DNA from: Caballeronia megalochromosomata
GTDB taxonomy: Bacteria > Pseudomonadota > Gammaproteobacteria > Burkholderiales > Burkholderiaceae
Direction: 5' to 3'
DNA length: 43,219 bases
Assembly (NCBI GenBank): GCA_001580565.1
Contig: LRBF01000141.1
Span: forward strand, 1-43,219
Shown one piece after another: positions 16,264-23,971 of the stretch (the first letter of the stretch is position 1; each line of letters opens with the position of its first letter). Made by a program: the position numbers and the translations under genes. The notes under the pieces are model-generated. The model searched no databases. It had not been told where the DNA came from and worked only from the letters and a program-made list of their open reading frames with translations.

Positions 16264-17262
16264 ATGACCGAACTTTCCGTGACCACGCCCGAACTCGCCG
16301 ATCTGCGCGTCGAGCCCGGCCTGCCGGTGGTCGTATCGCCGCGCGCGGGCGCCGACATGACGCTCGCCGATGCCGCGCCGCTGCTGCAAGGAATCGTCGC
16401 CGGGTCGCTCGAACGCGCGGGCGGCGTGCGCTTCACCGGCTTTCGCGTCGAGTCGATCGAGGCGTTCCAGCGCTTCGCCGCGTCGTTCGGCGATCCGCTG
16501 ATCGGCTATGAATTCGCATCGACGCCGCGCAGCCAGGTCGAAGGCGCGGTGTACACGTCGACGGAATATCCGCCGCATCGCTCGATTCCGCTGCACAACG
16601 AGCAGTCGTACACGCGCGAATGGCCGATGCGCATCTGGTTTCACTGCGCGCTCGCCGCGCGCTCGGGCGGTGCGACGCCGATCGCGGACAGCCGCGCGGT
16701 GCTGCGCGCGCTTTCTCCATCGCTCGTCGAACGCTTTGCCAGGCGCGAATTGCTTTACGTGCGCAACTTCGGGCAAGGGCTCGATCTGCCGTGGCAGAAC
16801 GCGTTCGGCACGGAAGATCCGCGCGAGGTCGAGCGGATCTGCGCGGCGCGCGGCATCGCCTGCGCATGGCGCGACAGCGACGACGGCGAACTGCTGCTGC
16901 GCACCGAAGAGCGCTGTCAGGCGATCGCGCGTCATCCGCGCACGGGCGAGACGGTCTGGTTCAATCAGGCGAATCTCTTTCATCTTTCGACGCTCGACGA
17001 AGACATGCAGGAAGCACTCGTCGATGCCGTCGGTCTCCCGAACGTGCCGCGCAACGTCTATTACGGCGACCGCGCGCCGCTCGAAGCCGATGCGCTCGCC
17101 GAGATCCGCGCCGTGCTCGACGAGCAGCGCGTCACGTTCCCGTGGCTCACCGGCGACGTGCTCATGCTCGACAACATGCTGACCGCGCACGCGCGCGATC
17201 CGTTCGAAGGACCGCGCAAGGTCGTCGTCGCGATGGCGCAGAGTTACCGCGAGGCGCGATGA
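16264..17262 (+). CDS. orbG: TauD/SyrP-like Fe(II)/2-oxoglutarate dioxygenase, Asp beta-hydroxylase
   Basis: A 332-aa non-haem iron oxygenase of the TauD family (cupin fold). The 2-His-1-carboxylate site is visible as HNEQSY (His-x-Glu) near residue 119 and the distal His in MLTAHARDP near the C terminus. The 2-oxoglutarate-binding Arg lies in FEGPRKV. In ornibactin and malleobactin loci this enzyme hydroxylates the beta carbon of the Asp residue, giving one of the iron-binding groups. That fits the Asp-type adenylation domain in the first NRPS here. The ATG at 16264 has GAGG about 7 bases upstream. Longer in-frame starts reach back into the MbtH gene and are unlikely. The stop overlaps the next start (ATGA). 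Confidence 0.92.
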   Translation: MTELSVTTPELADLRVEPGLPVVVSPRAGADMTLADAAPLLQGIVAGSLERAGGVRFTGFRVESIEAFQRFAASFGDPLIGYEFASTPRSQVEGAVYTSTEYPPHRSIPLHNEQSYTREWPMRIWFHCALAARSGGATPIADSRAVLRALSPSLVERFARRELLYVRNFGQGLDLPWQNAFGTEDPREVERICAARGIACAWRDSDDGELLLRTEERCQAIARHPRTGETVWFNQANLFHLSTLDEDMQEALVDAVGLPNVPRNVYYGDRAPLEADALAEIRAVLDEQRVTFPWLTGDVLMLDNMLTAHARDPFEGPRKVVVAMAQSYREAR

Positions 17263-18074
17263 CATTCCGCACGGCGCTTCGCGCGCGTTCATTGACGGTC
17301 GGTTATCGCGACGACGTGGTACTGGAGAACCTCGATATCGATGTCGCCGCAGGCCGCGTCACCGCGTTGTGCGGGCCGAACGGCTGCGGCAAGAGCACGC
17401 TCTTGCGCACGCTCGCCGGATTGCAGCCCGCGCGCGCGGGCGAAGTGGACGTGAACGGTAAACCGATCGCCTCGATGCGCCGTCGCGAACTCGCCCGCAC
17501 GCTCACGATGCTCGCGCAATTCAATCAGATTCCGGCGGGACTCACGGTGCGCGAGCTGGTCGCGTATGGCCGCTATGCGCACGGCGGCTGGATGCGCGGC
17601 CTCACGCGCGCGGACCACGCGGCGATCGATGCGGCACTCGACGCGAGCGGCCTCATCGACGATGCCGCGCGCGATGTCGCCGCGCTCTCCGGCGGCGAGC
17701 GGCAGCGCGCGTGGATCGGCATGGCGCTCGCGCAGGCGGCGCCCATTGTCCTGCTCGACGAGCCGACGACGTATCTCGACATCCATCATCAGCTCGACAT
17801 CCTGCAGGAACTGCGACGGCTCAATCGCGAGCGCGGACTCACGATCGTCTGGGTGCTGCACGACCTGAATCAGGCGGCGGCGTTCTCCGACGAGATCGTG
17901 TTGATGCGCGCGGGGCGGATCGTCGCGCAAGGCTCGCCCGAAGCGATGATCGACCCGCGTCATTTGCAGGAGACCTTCGGCGTGCGCATGTTGCGCGTCG
18001 CGCATCCGCAGACCGGCGCGCCGATGTGCGTGCCCGCTTACGAAGGCGTCGAGTCACGGGAGATTGCAGCATGA
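17259..18074 (+). CDS. orbC: Ferric siderophore ABC importer, ATP-binding protein
   Basis: A 271-aa ATPase of the FecE/FhuC group that drives uptake of the iron-loaded siderophore across the inner membrane. It has Walker A GPNGCGKST, signature LSGGERQRAW, Walker B IVLLDEPTTYLD and the switch His in VLHDLNQA; the TTYLD-IHHQ-D pattern is typical of siderophore importers. It overlaps the dioxygenase gene by four bases. Its own stop codon overlaps the start of a 33-codon ORF that precedes the permease gene. It pairs with the fused permease and the periplasmic binding protein encoded in the same operon. Confidence 0.94.
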   Translation: MTFRTALRARSLTVGYRDDVVLENLDIDVAAGRVTALCGPNGCGKSTLLRTLAGLQPARAGEVDVNGKPIASMRRRELARTLTMLAQFNQIPAGLTVRELVAYGRYAHGGWMRGLTRADHAAIDAALDASGLIDDAARDVAALSGGERQRAWIGMALAQAAPIVLLDEPTTYLDIHHQLDILQELRRLNRERGLTIVWVLHDLNQAAAFSDEIVLMRAGRIVAQGSPEAMIDPRHLQETFGVRMLRVAHPQTGAPMCVPAYEGVESREIAA

Positions 18075-18172
18075 CGACGCTCGCTACCCGACGCCGGCTG
18101 CGCCGTGCGGCTTCGTTCTGGGACCGCGTGTCGGTCGTGATCGCCTTGATCGTCGGACGGAACGCCGCATGA
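18071..18172 (+). CDS. Putative 33-aa small protein coupled to orbC and the permease gene
   Basis: A short ORF starting at an ATG that overlaps the orbC stop (ATGA), and ending in a TGA that overlaps the permease start (ATGA). The product would be very basic at its N terminus (TRRRLRRAAS) with a short hydrophobic stretch (VSVVIALIVG), so a small membrane protein is possible. I do not recognise a family. It may instead be only a translational-coupling leader, or a decayed N terminus of the permease gene. The precise double overlap is the main support. Confidence 0.45.
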   Translation: MTTLATRRRLRRAASFWDRVSVVIALIVGRNAA

Positions 18173-20259
18173 CGACGCACGCTTGCGCCAAGGCAGCGCC
18201 GCATCGCGTGGCCGCGCCGGATCGCGTCGGCGTGATCGCGGCTGCGTTGATTGCGCTGATTCTCGCGCTCGCCGCGTTACGCCTCGGCCCGGAATTTCGC
18301 GCGTGGCTCGATGCGCCTTCGGGCAGCGATGCCGCGCAGCTCGCGCACGTCTTTCTCTTCGATCTGGGCGCGCCGCGCGTCGCGGCGGCGCTGATCGCGG
18401 GCGGCTGTCTCGCGGTCGCGGGCGCGTTGTTTCAGGCGCTGACGCGCAATCCGCTCGCCGCCCCCGATCTGCTCGGCATCACCGGCGGCGCGCAACTCGG
18501 CCTGCTCGCGGCGATGATCGTGCCGGAAATCGTCGGCGCGGCGTCGGTGCCCTTGCTGTTCCTATGCGGGCTTGCGGCGGCGGGCTGCGTCGCAGCGGCG
18601 GCGGGCGGCTGGCGCGCGACGCCGCTGCGGCTCGTGCTCGCAGGCAGCGTGTGCATGCTGCTCTTCTCCGCGATTTCGACGCTGCTGTTCGCGTTGTTCG
18701 AGCAGACGGTCGTCGGGGCGTCGCTGTGGGCGAGCGGCAGCCTGTATCAGCCGGGCGCGTCGGGTCTGATGTCGGCGCTGGCGTGGCTCGTGTTGCCGCT
18801 CGCCGCCGTGCCGTTCGTGATCCGTCCGCTCGATCCGCTCGCACTCGGCGACGACGCCGCGAAAGCCGCGGGCGTGCCCGTCGATGCGACGCGCCTCTTC
18901 GCGATGATCGTCGCGGTCGGCTTCGCGAGCGTCGCGGTGGCGATTGCCGGGCCGTTGTCGTATGTCGGGCTGATCGCGCCGAATCTGCTGCGCATGATGC
19001 GCGGCGCGAAGTCGTCGAAGCTGGCAGCGCTCGTGCCGCTGTCGGCGCTCGCGGGCGGCGCGCTCGTGCTCGCCACGGACAGCGCCGTGCTCGCGCTCGA
19101 TCTGGATTCGACCTTGTCGACCGGCGTCGCGATCGCGTTCGTCGGCACGCCCCTGATGCTCGCGATGATCCGCAGCGGCGCGGCGTGGTCCGGCGCGCTG
19201 CATGCGGGGCAGGCGGGCGAATCGGCGAAGCGCGGCATGCGCGCGGTGCGGGCGTTGTCCGCGTTGCCGTGGCCCGCGCTCGCGGCGCTGCTTGTCGTCA
19301 TCGGATGCGTGGTGCTCGTGATCGGCGCATCCATCGGCCCGACGATGCTCGGCCCCGCGCGCTGGAGCGATGCGCTCACGCACCGCGACGACATCGCCCG
19401 CATGCTGCTCGAATTGCGCGTGCCGCGCCTCCTGTGCGCGCTCTTCGCGGGCGCGTTGCTCGCGGCGAGCGGCGTGCTGATGCAAAGCATCGTGCGCAAT
19501 CCGCTCGCCGGTCCCGAAGTGCTCGGCGTGACGCAAGGCGCGGGACTCGCGACGCTCGCCGCGCTGATGATCTGGCCGCTCGCCGGCCACCTCTTTCTCG
19601 CCGCGGCGGCGCTCGCCGGCGGCGGTGCGACGCTCGTCATCACGCTGCTCTTCAATCGACGGCATCAGTACGCGCCGCTCGCGGTGGCGTTGACGGGCAT
19701 CGTCATCGGCACGCTGTGCACGACGCTCGCGCAATGGCTCATCACGCAGCAGAGCGTGCAGCCGGCGCGCTTCGTCGTGTGGCTCGTCGGCGGCACGTAT
19801 GGGCGAAGCTGGGGCGAAGTCGCGACGATCCTGCCGTGGTGCGCGCTCGCGCTGCCGGTGCTGGCGCTGATCGCGCGTCCGCTCGATCTGCTTGCGCTCG
19901 GCGACGATCAGGCATCCGCGCTCGGGCTCCCGATCGCGCTGCTGCGTCCGCTCGTGCTGACCGTGGCGACGCTCGCCGCGTGCGCGGCGGTCGCGGCGGT
20001 GGGTCCGGTGGGATTCATCGGTCTGATGGCGCCGCATCTCGCGACGATGCTCGGCGCGCGTTCGCACGGCACGCGGCTCTGGCTCGCGGCGTTGCTGGGC
20101 GCGCTGGTGCTGGCCGCCGCCGATCTCGCCGCGCGCACGCTCGTCGCGCCGCGCGAGATTCCGGCGGGCGTGCTGACCGCGCTGATCGGCGCGCCTTACA
20201 TGCTGGCGCTGCTCGTGATCGAAACGCGCCGCGACAAGGGACGAGGCCGCGCGCGATGA
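18169..20259 (+). CDS. orbD: Ferric siderophore importer, fused double FecCD permease (FhuB-like)
   Basis: A 696-aa permease made of two FecCD units in tandem, like FhuB, giving about 20 transmembrane helices. The family motif occurs twice: ALTRNPLAAPDLLGITGG near residue 90 and SIVRNPLAGPEVLGVTQG near residue 445. Each half ends with a G-x-x-x-L-I-(A)-P-(H/N) segment (VGLIAPNLLR; IGLMAPHLATM) that contacts the ATPase. One polypeptide therefore supplies the whole channel, and no second permease gene is needed. The start ATG overlaps the stop of the 33-aa ORF. The stop overlaps the ferric reductase start (ATGA). It acts with orbC and the periplasmic binding protein. Confidence 0.93.
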   Translation: MTTHACAKAAPHRVAAPDRVGVIAAALIALILALAALRLGPEFRAWLDAPSGSDAAQLAHVFLFDLGAPRVAAALIAGGCLAVAGALFQALTRNPLAAPDLLGITGGAQLGLLAAMIVPEIVGAASVPLLFLCGLAAAGCVAAAAGGWRATPLRLVLAGSVCMLLFSAISTLLFALFEQTVVGASLWASGSLYQPGASGLMSALAWLVLPLAAVPFVIRPLDPLALGDDAAKAAGVPVDATRLFAMIVAVGFASVAVAIAGPLSYVGLIAPNLLRMMRGAKSSKLAALVPLSALAGGALVLATDSAVLALDLDSTLSTGVAIAFVGTPLMLAMIRSGAAWSGALHAGQAGESAKRGMRAVRALSALPWPALAALLVVIGCVVLVIGASIGPTMLGPARWSDALTHRDDIARMLLELRVPRLLCALFAGALLAASGVLMQSIVRNPLAGPEVLGVTQGAGLATLAALMIWPLAGHLFLAAAALAGGGATLVITLLFNRRHQYAPLAVALTGIVIGTLCTTLAQWLITQQSVQPARFVVWLVGGTYGRSWGEVATILPWCALALPVLALIARPLDLLALGDDQASALGLPIALLRPLVLTVATLAACAAVAAVGPVGFIGLMAPHLATMLGARSHGTRLWLAALLGALVLAAADLAARTLVAPREIPAGVLTALIGAPYMLALLVIETRRDKGRGRAR

Positions 20260-21023
20260 AGGCCGAAGCGCGCAGCTTCGCCGCGTTCGCGCCGCCCGGG
20301 CTTGCGCCGTATCTGCAAAACGTGTGGCTCGGCACGCCGGACGAATCGTTCGGCGATGACGCCGTGCGCATTCCACTGACAGCGCTCGTCGATCATCGCG
20401 ATGCATTGCTCGCCGCGATGATCGCGCTGTACGGCGGCGATGCCGGGCTGCACGCGCGCGCGCTGCTGTCGCAGTGGAGCAAGTACTACTTCGGCCTCGC
20501 GGCGCCGGCGGGCGTGGCGGCGGCGCGGCTGCTCGGGCGCCCGCTCGACATGTCGCCCGAACGCACGCATCTCGTGCTGAAGGAAGGCATGCCCGTCGCC
20601 CTTCATTTCGATGCCGATGCATTGCTCGCATCCGACGCCGATCCCGCGCGCCGCTATGCGAGTCTCGTCGCGCATCTGGATGGCGTGATCGGCATGATCG
20701 CGGGCATGACAAAGATCGCACCGCGCGTGCTGTGGAGCAATGCGGGCAACCTGCTGGATTACCTGCTCGCGAATTGCCCGTCGATCGTGAGCGATGCGGA
20801 CATCGACGCCGCATGGCTCTTCCGCGCAACCGATGCCAACCCGCTGCGCACGCCGATCCGCGACACGACGCCGCGTTCGCCGCTCCTGCCCAACCCGTTC
20901 CGCGCGCGCCGCGTGTGCTGCGTGCGCTATGAAATTCCTGGAGAGACGCAACTGTGCGCAAGCTGCCCGCTGCTTTTGACGATGCGCGACGACGAACTCG
21001 CAGCGCAGGACGCCATCCGGTGA
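20256..21023 (+). CDS. orbF: FhuF-like ferric siderophore reductase
   Basis: A 255-aa cytoplasmic protein of the FhuF/siderophore-iron reductase family. These enzymes release iron by reducing Fe(III) in the imported complex with a [2Fe-2S] cluster. The C-terminal cluster ligands are present as CC, then C-x2-C (CASC), between about residues 225 and 245. The gap between the CC pair and the CxxC is 11 residues, one more than the 10 in E. coli FhuF. The helical substrate region includes [12 protein letters not shown]. It overlaps the permease gene by 4 bases, and its TGA overlaps the GTG start of the binding protein. Confidence 0.9.
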   Translation: MKAEARSFAAFAPPGLAPYLQNVWLGTPDESFGDDAVRIPLTALVDHRDALLAAMIALYGGDAGLHARALLSQWSKYYFGLAAPAGVAAARLLGRPLDMSPERTHLVLKEGMPVALHFDADALLASDADPARRYASLVAHLDGVIGMIAGMTKIAPRVLWSNAGNLLDYLLANCPSIVSDADIDAAWLFRATDANPLRTPIRDTTPRSPLLPNPFRARRVCCVRYEIPGETQLCASCPLLLTMRDDELAAQDAIR

Positions 21024-22000
21024 GGCGTGCGGTTACGATCGCGGCGTGTCTGTGCGTCGCGCTGGCGGGCCGTCATGCGCTCGCTGACGAAAACAAGGCA
21101 TGCGCGCCGCTCACCGGCAATCCGACGGTTTCGCAGTTCAGCAAGACGATGCCCGCGCATCCGCGTCGGATCGTCGTGCTCGAATTCATGTTCGCGGAGG
21201 ATGTGGCCGCGCTCGACATGACGCCCGTCGGCGTGGTCGATCCCGAGTATTACGACGGCTGGATCGGCTACGACAGCGCGCGTTTCAAGGGCGTGCCGAC
21301 GGTCGGCACGCGGCAGGAGCCGAGCCTGGAAGCGATTGCATCGACGCAGCCGGATCTGATCATCGGCGTGGGATACCGGCATGCGCCGATTTTCGCGGCG
21401 CTCGATCGCATCGCGCCGACGGTGCTCTTTCAGTTCAGTCCCGATGTGCAGAACGGAAACGGCGACGGCGCGCGCACACAGCTCGAATGGACGCGCAGCA
21501 TCTTTCACACGATCGCGTGCATGACGGGGCGTGAGCAGCAAGCGCGCGATGTCGATGCGAGACTCGATGCGGGTCTCGCGCGCGACGCGGCGCGTTTGAA
21601 AGAAGCGGGCTTGACGGGCACGCGCTTCGCGCTGTTGCAGGAACTCGGCTTGCCTGACAGGTATTGGGCTTATACGGGCAACAGCACGGCGGCGGGCGTG
21701 GCGCGCGCGCTCGGCGTTCATCTGTGGCCTGAAAAGCCGACGCGCGAGGGTACGGTGTATTTGACGTCGGCGGACTTTCTGAAGCAGCCGGACGTGGCGG
21801 TGCTGTTCGTGACGGCTTCGGGTGCGGATGCGCCCGTCGATGCGAAACTCGATTCGCCCGTATGGCGCTTCGTGCCCGCGAAGAAGAAAGGGCGGGTGTC
21901 GCTTGTCGAGCCGAATATATGGGGATTTGGCGGGCCGATGTCGGCGTTGAAGCTGGGGGATGTGATTACGGAGAAGTTGCTGGCGTTGCCGAAACAGTGA
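21020..22000 (+). CDS. orbB: Periplasmic ferric siderophore-binding protein
   Basis: A 326-aa class III (FhuD/FepB-like) solute-binding protein. The likely start is the GTG at 21020, which overlaps the reductase stop by four bases (GTGA). The resulting N terminus is a Sec signal peptide ([22 protein letters not shown], cleaved before DE). The mature protein shows family segments [23 protein letters not shown] and a C-terminal [14 protein letters not shown]. It would capture the ferric siderophore after outer-membrane passage and deliver it to the fused permease. It is the last gene before the bidirectional terminator and ends this import operon. Confidence 0.92.
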   Translation: MRRAVTIAACLCVALAGRHALADENKACAPLTGNPTVSQFSKTMPAHPRRIVVLEFMFAEDVAALDMTPVGVVDPEYYDGWIGYDSARFKGVPTVGTRQEPSLEAIASTQPDLIIGVGYRHAPIFAALDRIAPTVLFQFSPDVQNGNGDGARTQLEWTRSIFHTIACMTGREQQARDVDARLDAGLARDAARLKEAGLTGTRFALLQELGLPDRYWAYTGNSTAAGVARALGVHLWPEKPTREGTVYLTSADFLKQPDVAVLFVTASGADAPVDAKLDSPVWRFVPAKKKGRVSLVEPNIWGFGGPMSALKLGDVITEKLLALPKQ

Positions 22001-22004
22001 AAAA

Positions 22005-22027
22005 AAACGGGGCGTTGCGCCCCGTTT
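22005..22027. terminator. Bidirectional intrinsic terminator
   Basis: A perfect 10-bp stem (AAACGGGGCG / CGCCCCGTTT) with a TTG loop sits between the convergent orbB and exporter genes. A run of seven or more A residues precedes it and serves as a U-tract for the minus strand; the stem itself ends in TTT for the plus strand. It should stop transcripts from both sides. Confidence 0.85.
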
Positions 22028-22032
22028 CTCAT

Positions 22033-23772
22033 TCACCCCACTGTCCCGTTTGACGGCACATCCACCACCGCAGACCTCACCCCACTGCGCGTCTCATTCA
22101 CCACCATCCCGTTCTCCAGCTTCAACACCCGGTCCGCGATCGAAAAATACCGGTCGTCATGCGTCACGACGATCACGGTCTTCCCACGCGAGCGCAACTC
22201 GGGCAACAACTGCTCATAAAACACCGCCTTGAACGCGGGATCCTGATCCGCGGCCCATTCATCGAAGAGATAAAGCGGCCGGTCTTCCAGATACGCGACC
22301 ACCAGCGCCAGCCGCTTGCGTTGCCCGGTGGAAAGCGAACGCGTGGAGAACGCGCCATCGACCACCTTCACCTTGTGATCCAGCGCGAGCCGCGCGACGA
22401 GTGCATTCGCGCGCGCATCGGCGGCGGCGCGCGATGCATCGTTCGGATCGACGATGCCGAGCAGCGCATCGAAAAGATGGAAATCGTTGAACACGGCCGT
22501 GAAGCGCTCGCGATACGCCGCGCGGCTATCCGCACCGACTGCCTTGCCATCGACCTCGATCACGCCTGACTCCGGCTCATAAAGCCCCGTCAGCACTTTT
22601 GCGAGCGTGGTCTTGCCGCTGCCATTCCCGCCGACGATGAACACGAGCTCGCCCGGCCTGAACGTCAGATCGACGGGGCCGATGCGGAACATGCGTTCAT
22701 CGCGCTCGTGAAAGTAAGAGTGCGTGACGCCGCGCATCGTGAGAGTTTCGAACTCCGAATTATGTGTGGATGAAATCGATACCGCCTGCACGCGCAGAGC
22801 GCCGAACTCCGCCATCACCTTCTCGATGCGCGAGAGCGAAACACGCGCCGCGTTCAGCGTGGGAATGTTATTGAGCAGGCCATCGAGCGGCACGAGCATG
22901 AAGAGGAACACGACGACATAGCCCGCAGCCGAGCCTGCATCGGCGCGCACACCAAGCGTGGGCCAGAACGCCGCCGCGCCGAGGAAGCCGTAGAACAGAA
23001 AGATGATCCAGCCCACGCCGACCGCATACGCGCTGAACGCGCGCCGGCGATGGTCGCGCACTTCACCGATCGCCGCGCCCAGTTGCCCATCGACGAACTG
23101 TTGCGAGCGCGCGCGATGCAGCTTCAGTTCCTTCGCCCCCGCGAACAACGCGCCGAGATAGCCGAAGAGCTTGTCCTGCGATTGCCCCGCGGCTTCGAGC
23201 GAGGCGATCGCGCGCCTGTCGCCGAGGTGATAGCCGAGCGAGCCCGTGACGATGGCCGCGAGCGCGAGCAGGCACACCGGCCACGACAGCCACGCGAGAT
23301 AGCCGAGGCAGCCGAAGACGATCGACCCATGCATGACGATGTTCGGTAACGCGAAAAAGAGCATCGATACATTGGTGGCATCGTCGGTCAATACGGATTG
23401 CACCGGCGCAGCGCCGATGCGCTCGACATCGCGCAATTCCGCCGCCGCGACGCGTCGCGCGACGTGTTCGCGCAGTTGCGCCATCGTGTCCTGCGAGAGC
23501 CGCGCGAACAGCACGCCCGATATCACGCGCGTGAAGAGCGCGATGACCGCGCACAACGCAAAGCGCCATGCGAGCGCGCCATCGGCGGAAGAGGGCGTTG
23601 ACAGCGCGCGATTGAGCGTCGCGACGAGCATCACGCTCGCGATGCCGTTCATCACACAGGCGAAGAGCGCGATCGCGAACGCGCCGCGCGAGCGCTTGAG
23701 CAGCGCAAGGATGAGACGCGCCGCGGGCTTCTGCGTGGCGGAGGAATCTAAAGGCTCGTTGATGGCAGTCAT
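22033..23772 (-). CDS. orbE: PvdE-like siderophore ABC exporter (cyclic-peptide exporter family)
   Basis: A 579-aa half-transporter with an N-terminal six-helix domain (residues ~20-320) and a C-terminal ATPase. The ATPase has Walker A GGNGSGKTT, a variant signature LSTGQRKRL, Walker B LYLFDEWAADQDP and the switch His in VVTHDD. The LSTGQ signature and DEWAADQDP are hallmarks of the PvdE/SyrD cyclic-peptide exporter family. It should move the newly made siderophore or its precursor across the inner membrane. The ATG at 23772 is preferred; a TTG two codons upstream is also in frame, and neither has a strong ribosome-binding site. It is transcribed divergently from the NRPS operon from its own OrbS-type promoter. 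Confidence 0.93.
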   Translation of the reverse strand: MTAINEPLDSSATQKPAARLILALLKRSRGAFAIALFACVMNGIASVMLVATLNRALSTPSSADGALAWRFALCAVIALFTRVISGVLFARLSQDTMAQLREHVARRVAAAELRDVERIGAAPVQSVLTDDATNVSMLFFALPNIVMHGSIVFGCLGYLAWLSWPVCLLALAAIVTGSLGYHLGDRRAIASLEAAGQSQDKLFGYLGALFAGAKELKLHRARSQQFVDGQLGAAIGEVRDHRRRAFSAYAVGVGWIIFLFYGFLGAAAFWPTLGVRADAGSAAGYVVVFLFMLVPLDGLLNNIPTLNAARVSLSRIEKVMAEFGALRVQAVSISSTHNSEFETLTMRGVTHSYFHERDERMFRIGPVDLTFRPGELVFIVGGNGSGKTTLAKVLTGLYEPESGVIEVDGKAVGADSRAAYRERFTAVFNDFHLFDALLGIVDPNDASRAAADARANALVARLALDHKVKVVDGAFSTRSLSTGQRKRLALVVAYLEDRPLYLFDEWAADQDPAFKAVFYEQLLPELRSRGKTVIVVTHDDRYFSIADRVLKLENGMVVNETRSGVRSAVVDVPSNGTVG

Positions 23773-23801
23773 TGGCAAGGCGTCGCTGAAGTCGGGAAAG
23801 C

Positions 23802-23816
23802 GGTGCTGAAAGCACC
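23802..23816. other. Small hairpin in the exporter leader
   Basis: GGTGCT-GAA-AGCACC is a perfect 6-bp stem with a three-base loop. It lies between the predicted minus-strand OrbS promoter and the exporter start codon, so it would form near the 5' end of that mRNA. A role in transcript stability or translation is possible but not shown. Confidence 0.35.
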
Positions 23817-23826
23817 TCTACATAGA

Positions 23827-23851
23827 GACGTTTCGGCGCAGCGAATCTTTA
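23827..23851 (-). promoter_or_regulatory. OrbS-dependent promoter of the exporter gene
   Basis: Read on the minus strand, TAAA (23851-23848) is followed after exactly 17 bases by CGTC (23830-23827), with a G/C-rich spacer ending in GCCGAAA. The CGTC lies 54 bases upstream of the exporter ATG. It matches the promoter before the MbtH gene in spacing and composition. Confidence 0.75.
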
Positions 23852-23866
23852 GCACTTGAAAAGCGG

Positions 23867-23891
23867 TAAATATTTAATCGCGCGAATCGTC
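23867..23891 (+). promoter_or_regulatory. OrbS-dependent promoter of the NRPS operon
   Basis: TAAA at 23867-23870 and CGTC at 23888-23891 are separated by 17 bases; the spacer ends CGCGCGAAT. It drives the NRPS-pvdA-receptor-pvdF operon and lies 15 bases from the divergent exporter promoter. The leader to the likely NRPS start is about 80 bases. Confidence 0.75.
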
Positions 23892-23971
23892 ATCCCGAGT
23901 GAAGCCGCACTTTCAGCGGCCCACCGTTCATGCCGCAGCATTTTCCGATGCGGCCAGAACCGAAGGAATTC

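Noticed and set aside
18562..20961. A 799-codon minus-strand frame opposite the permease and reductase
   Set aside because: Arg/Ala/His-rich low-complexity translation with no recognisable domain; the plus strand carries clear FecCD and FhuF motifs.
21020..21049. Lipoprotein signal (IAAC) in the binding protein
   Set aside because: The Cys would lie only about ten residues from the start, too close for a lipoprotein signal; a Sec cleavage after ALA is more likely.
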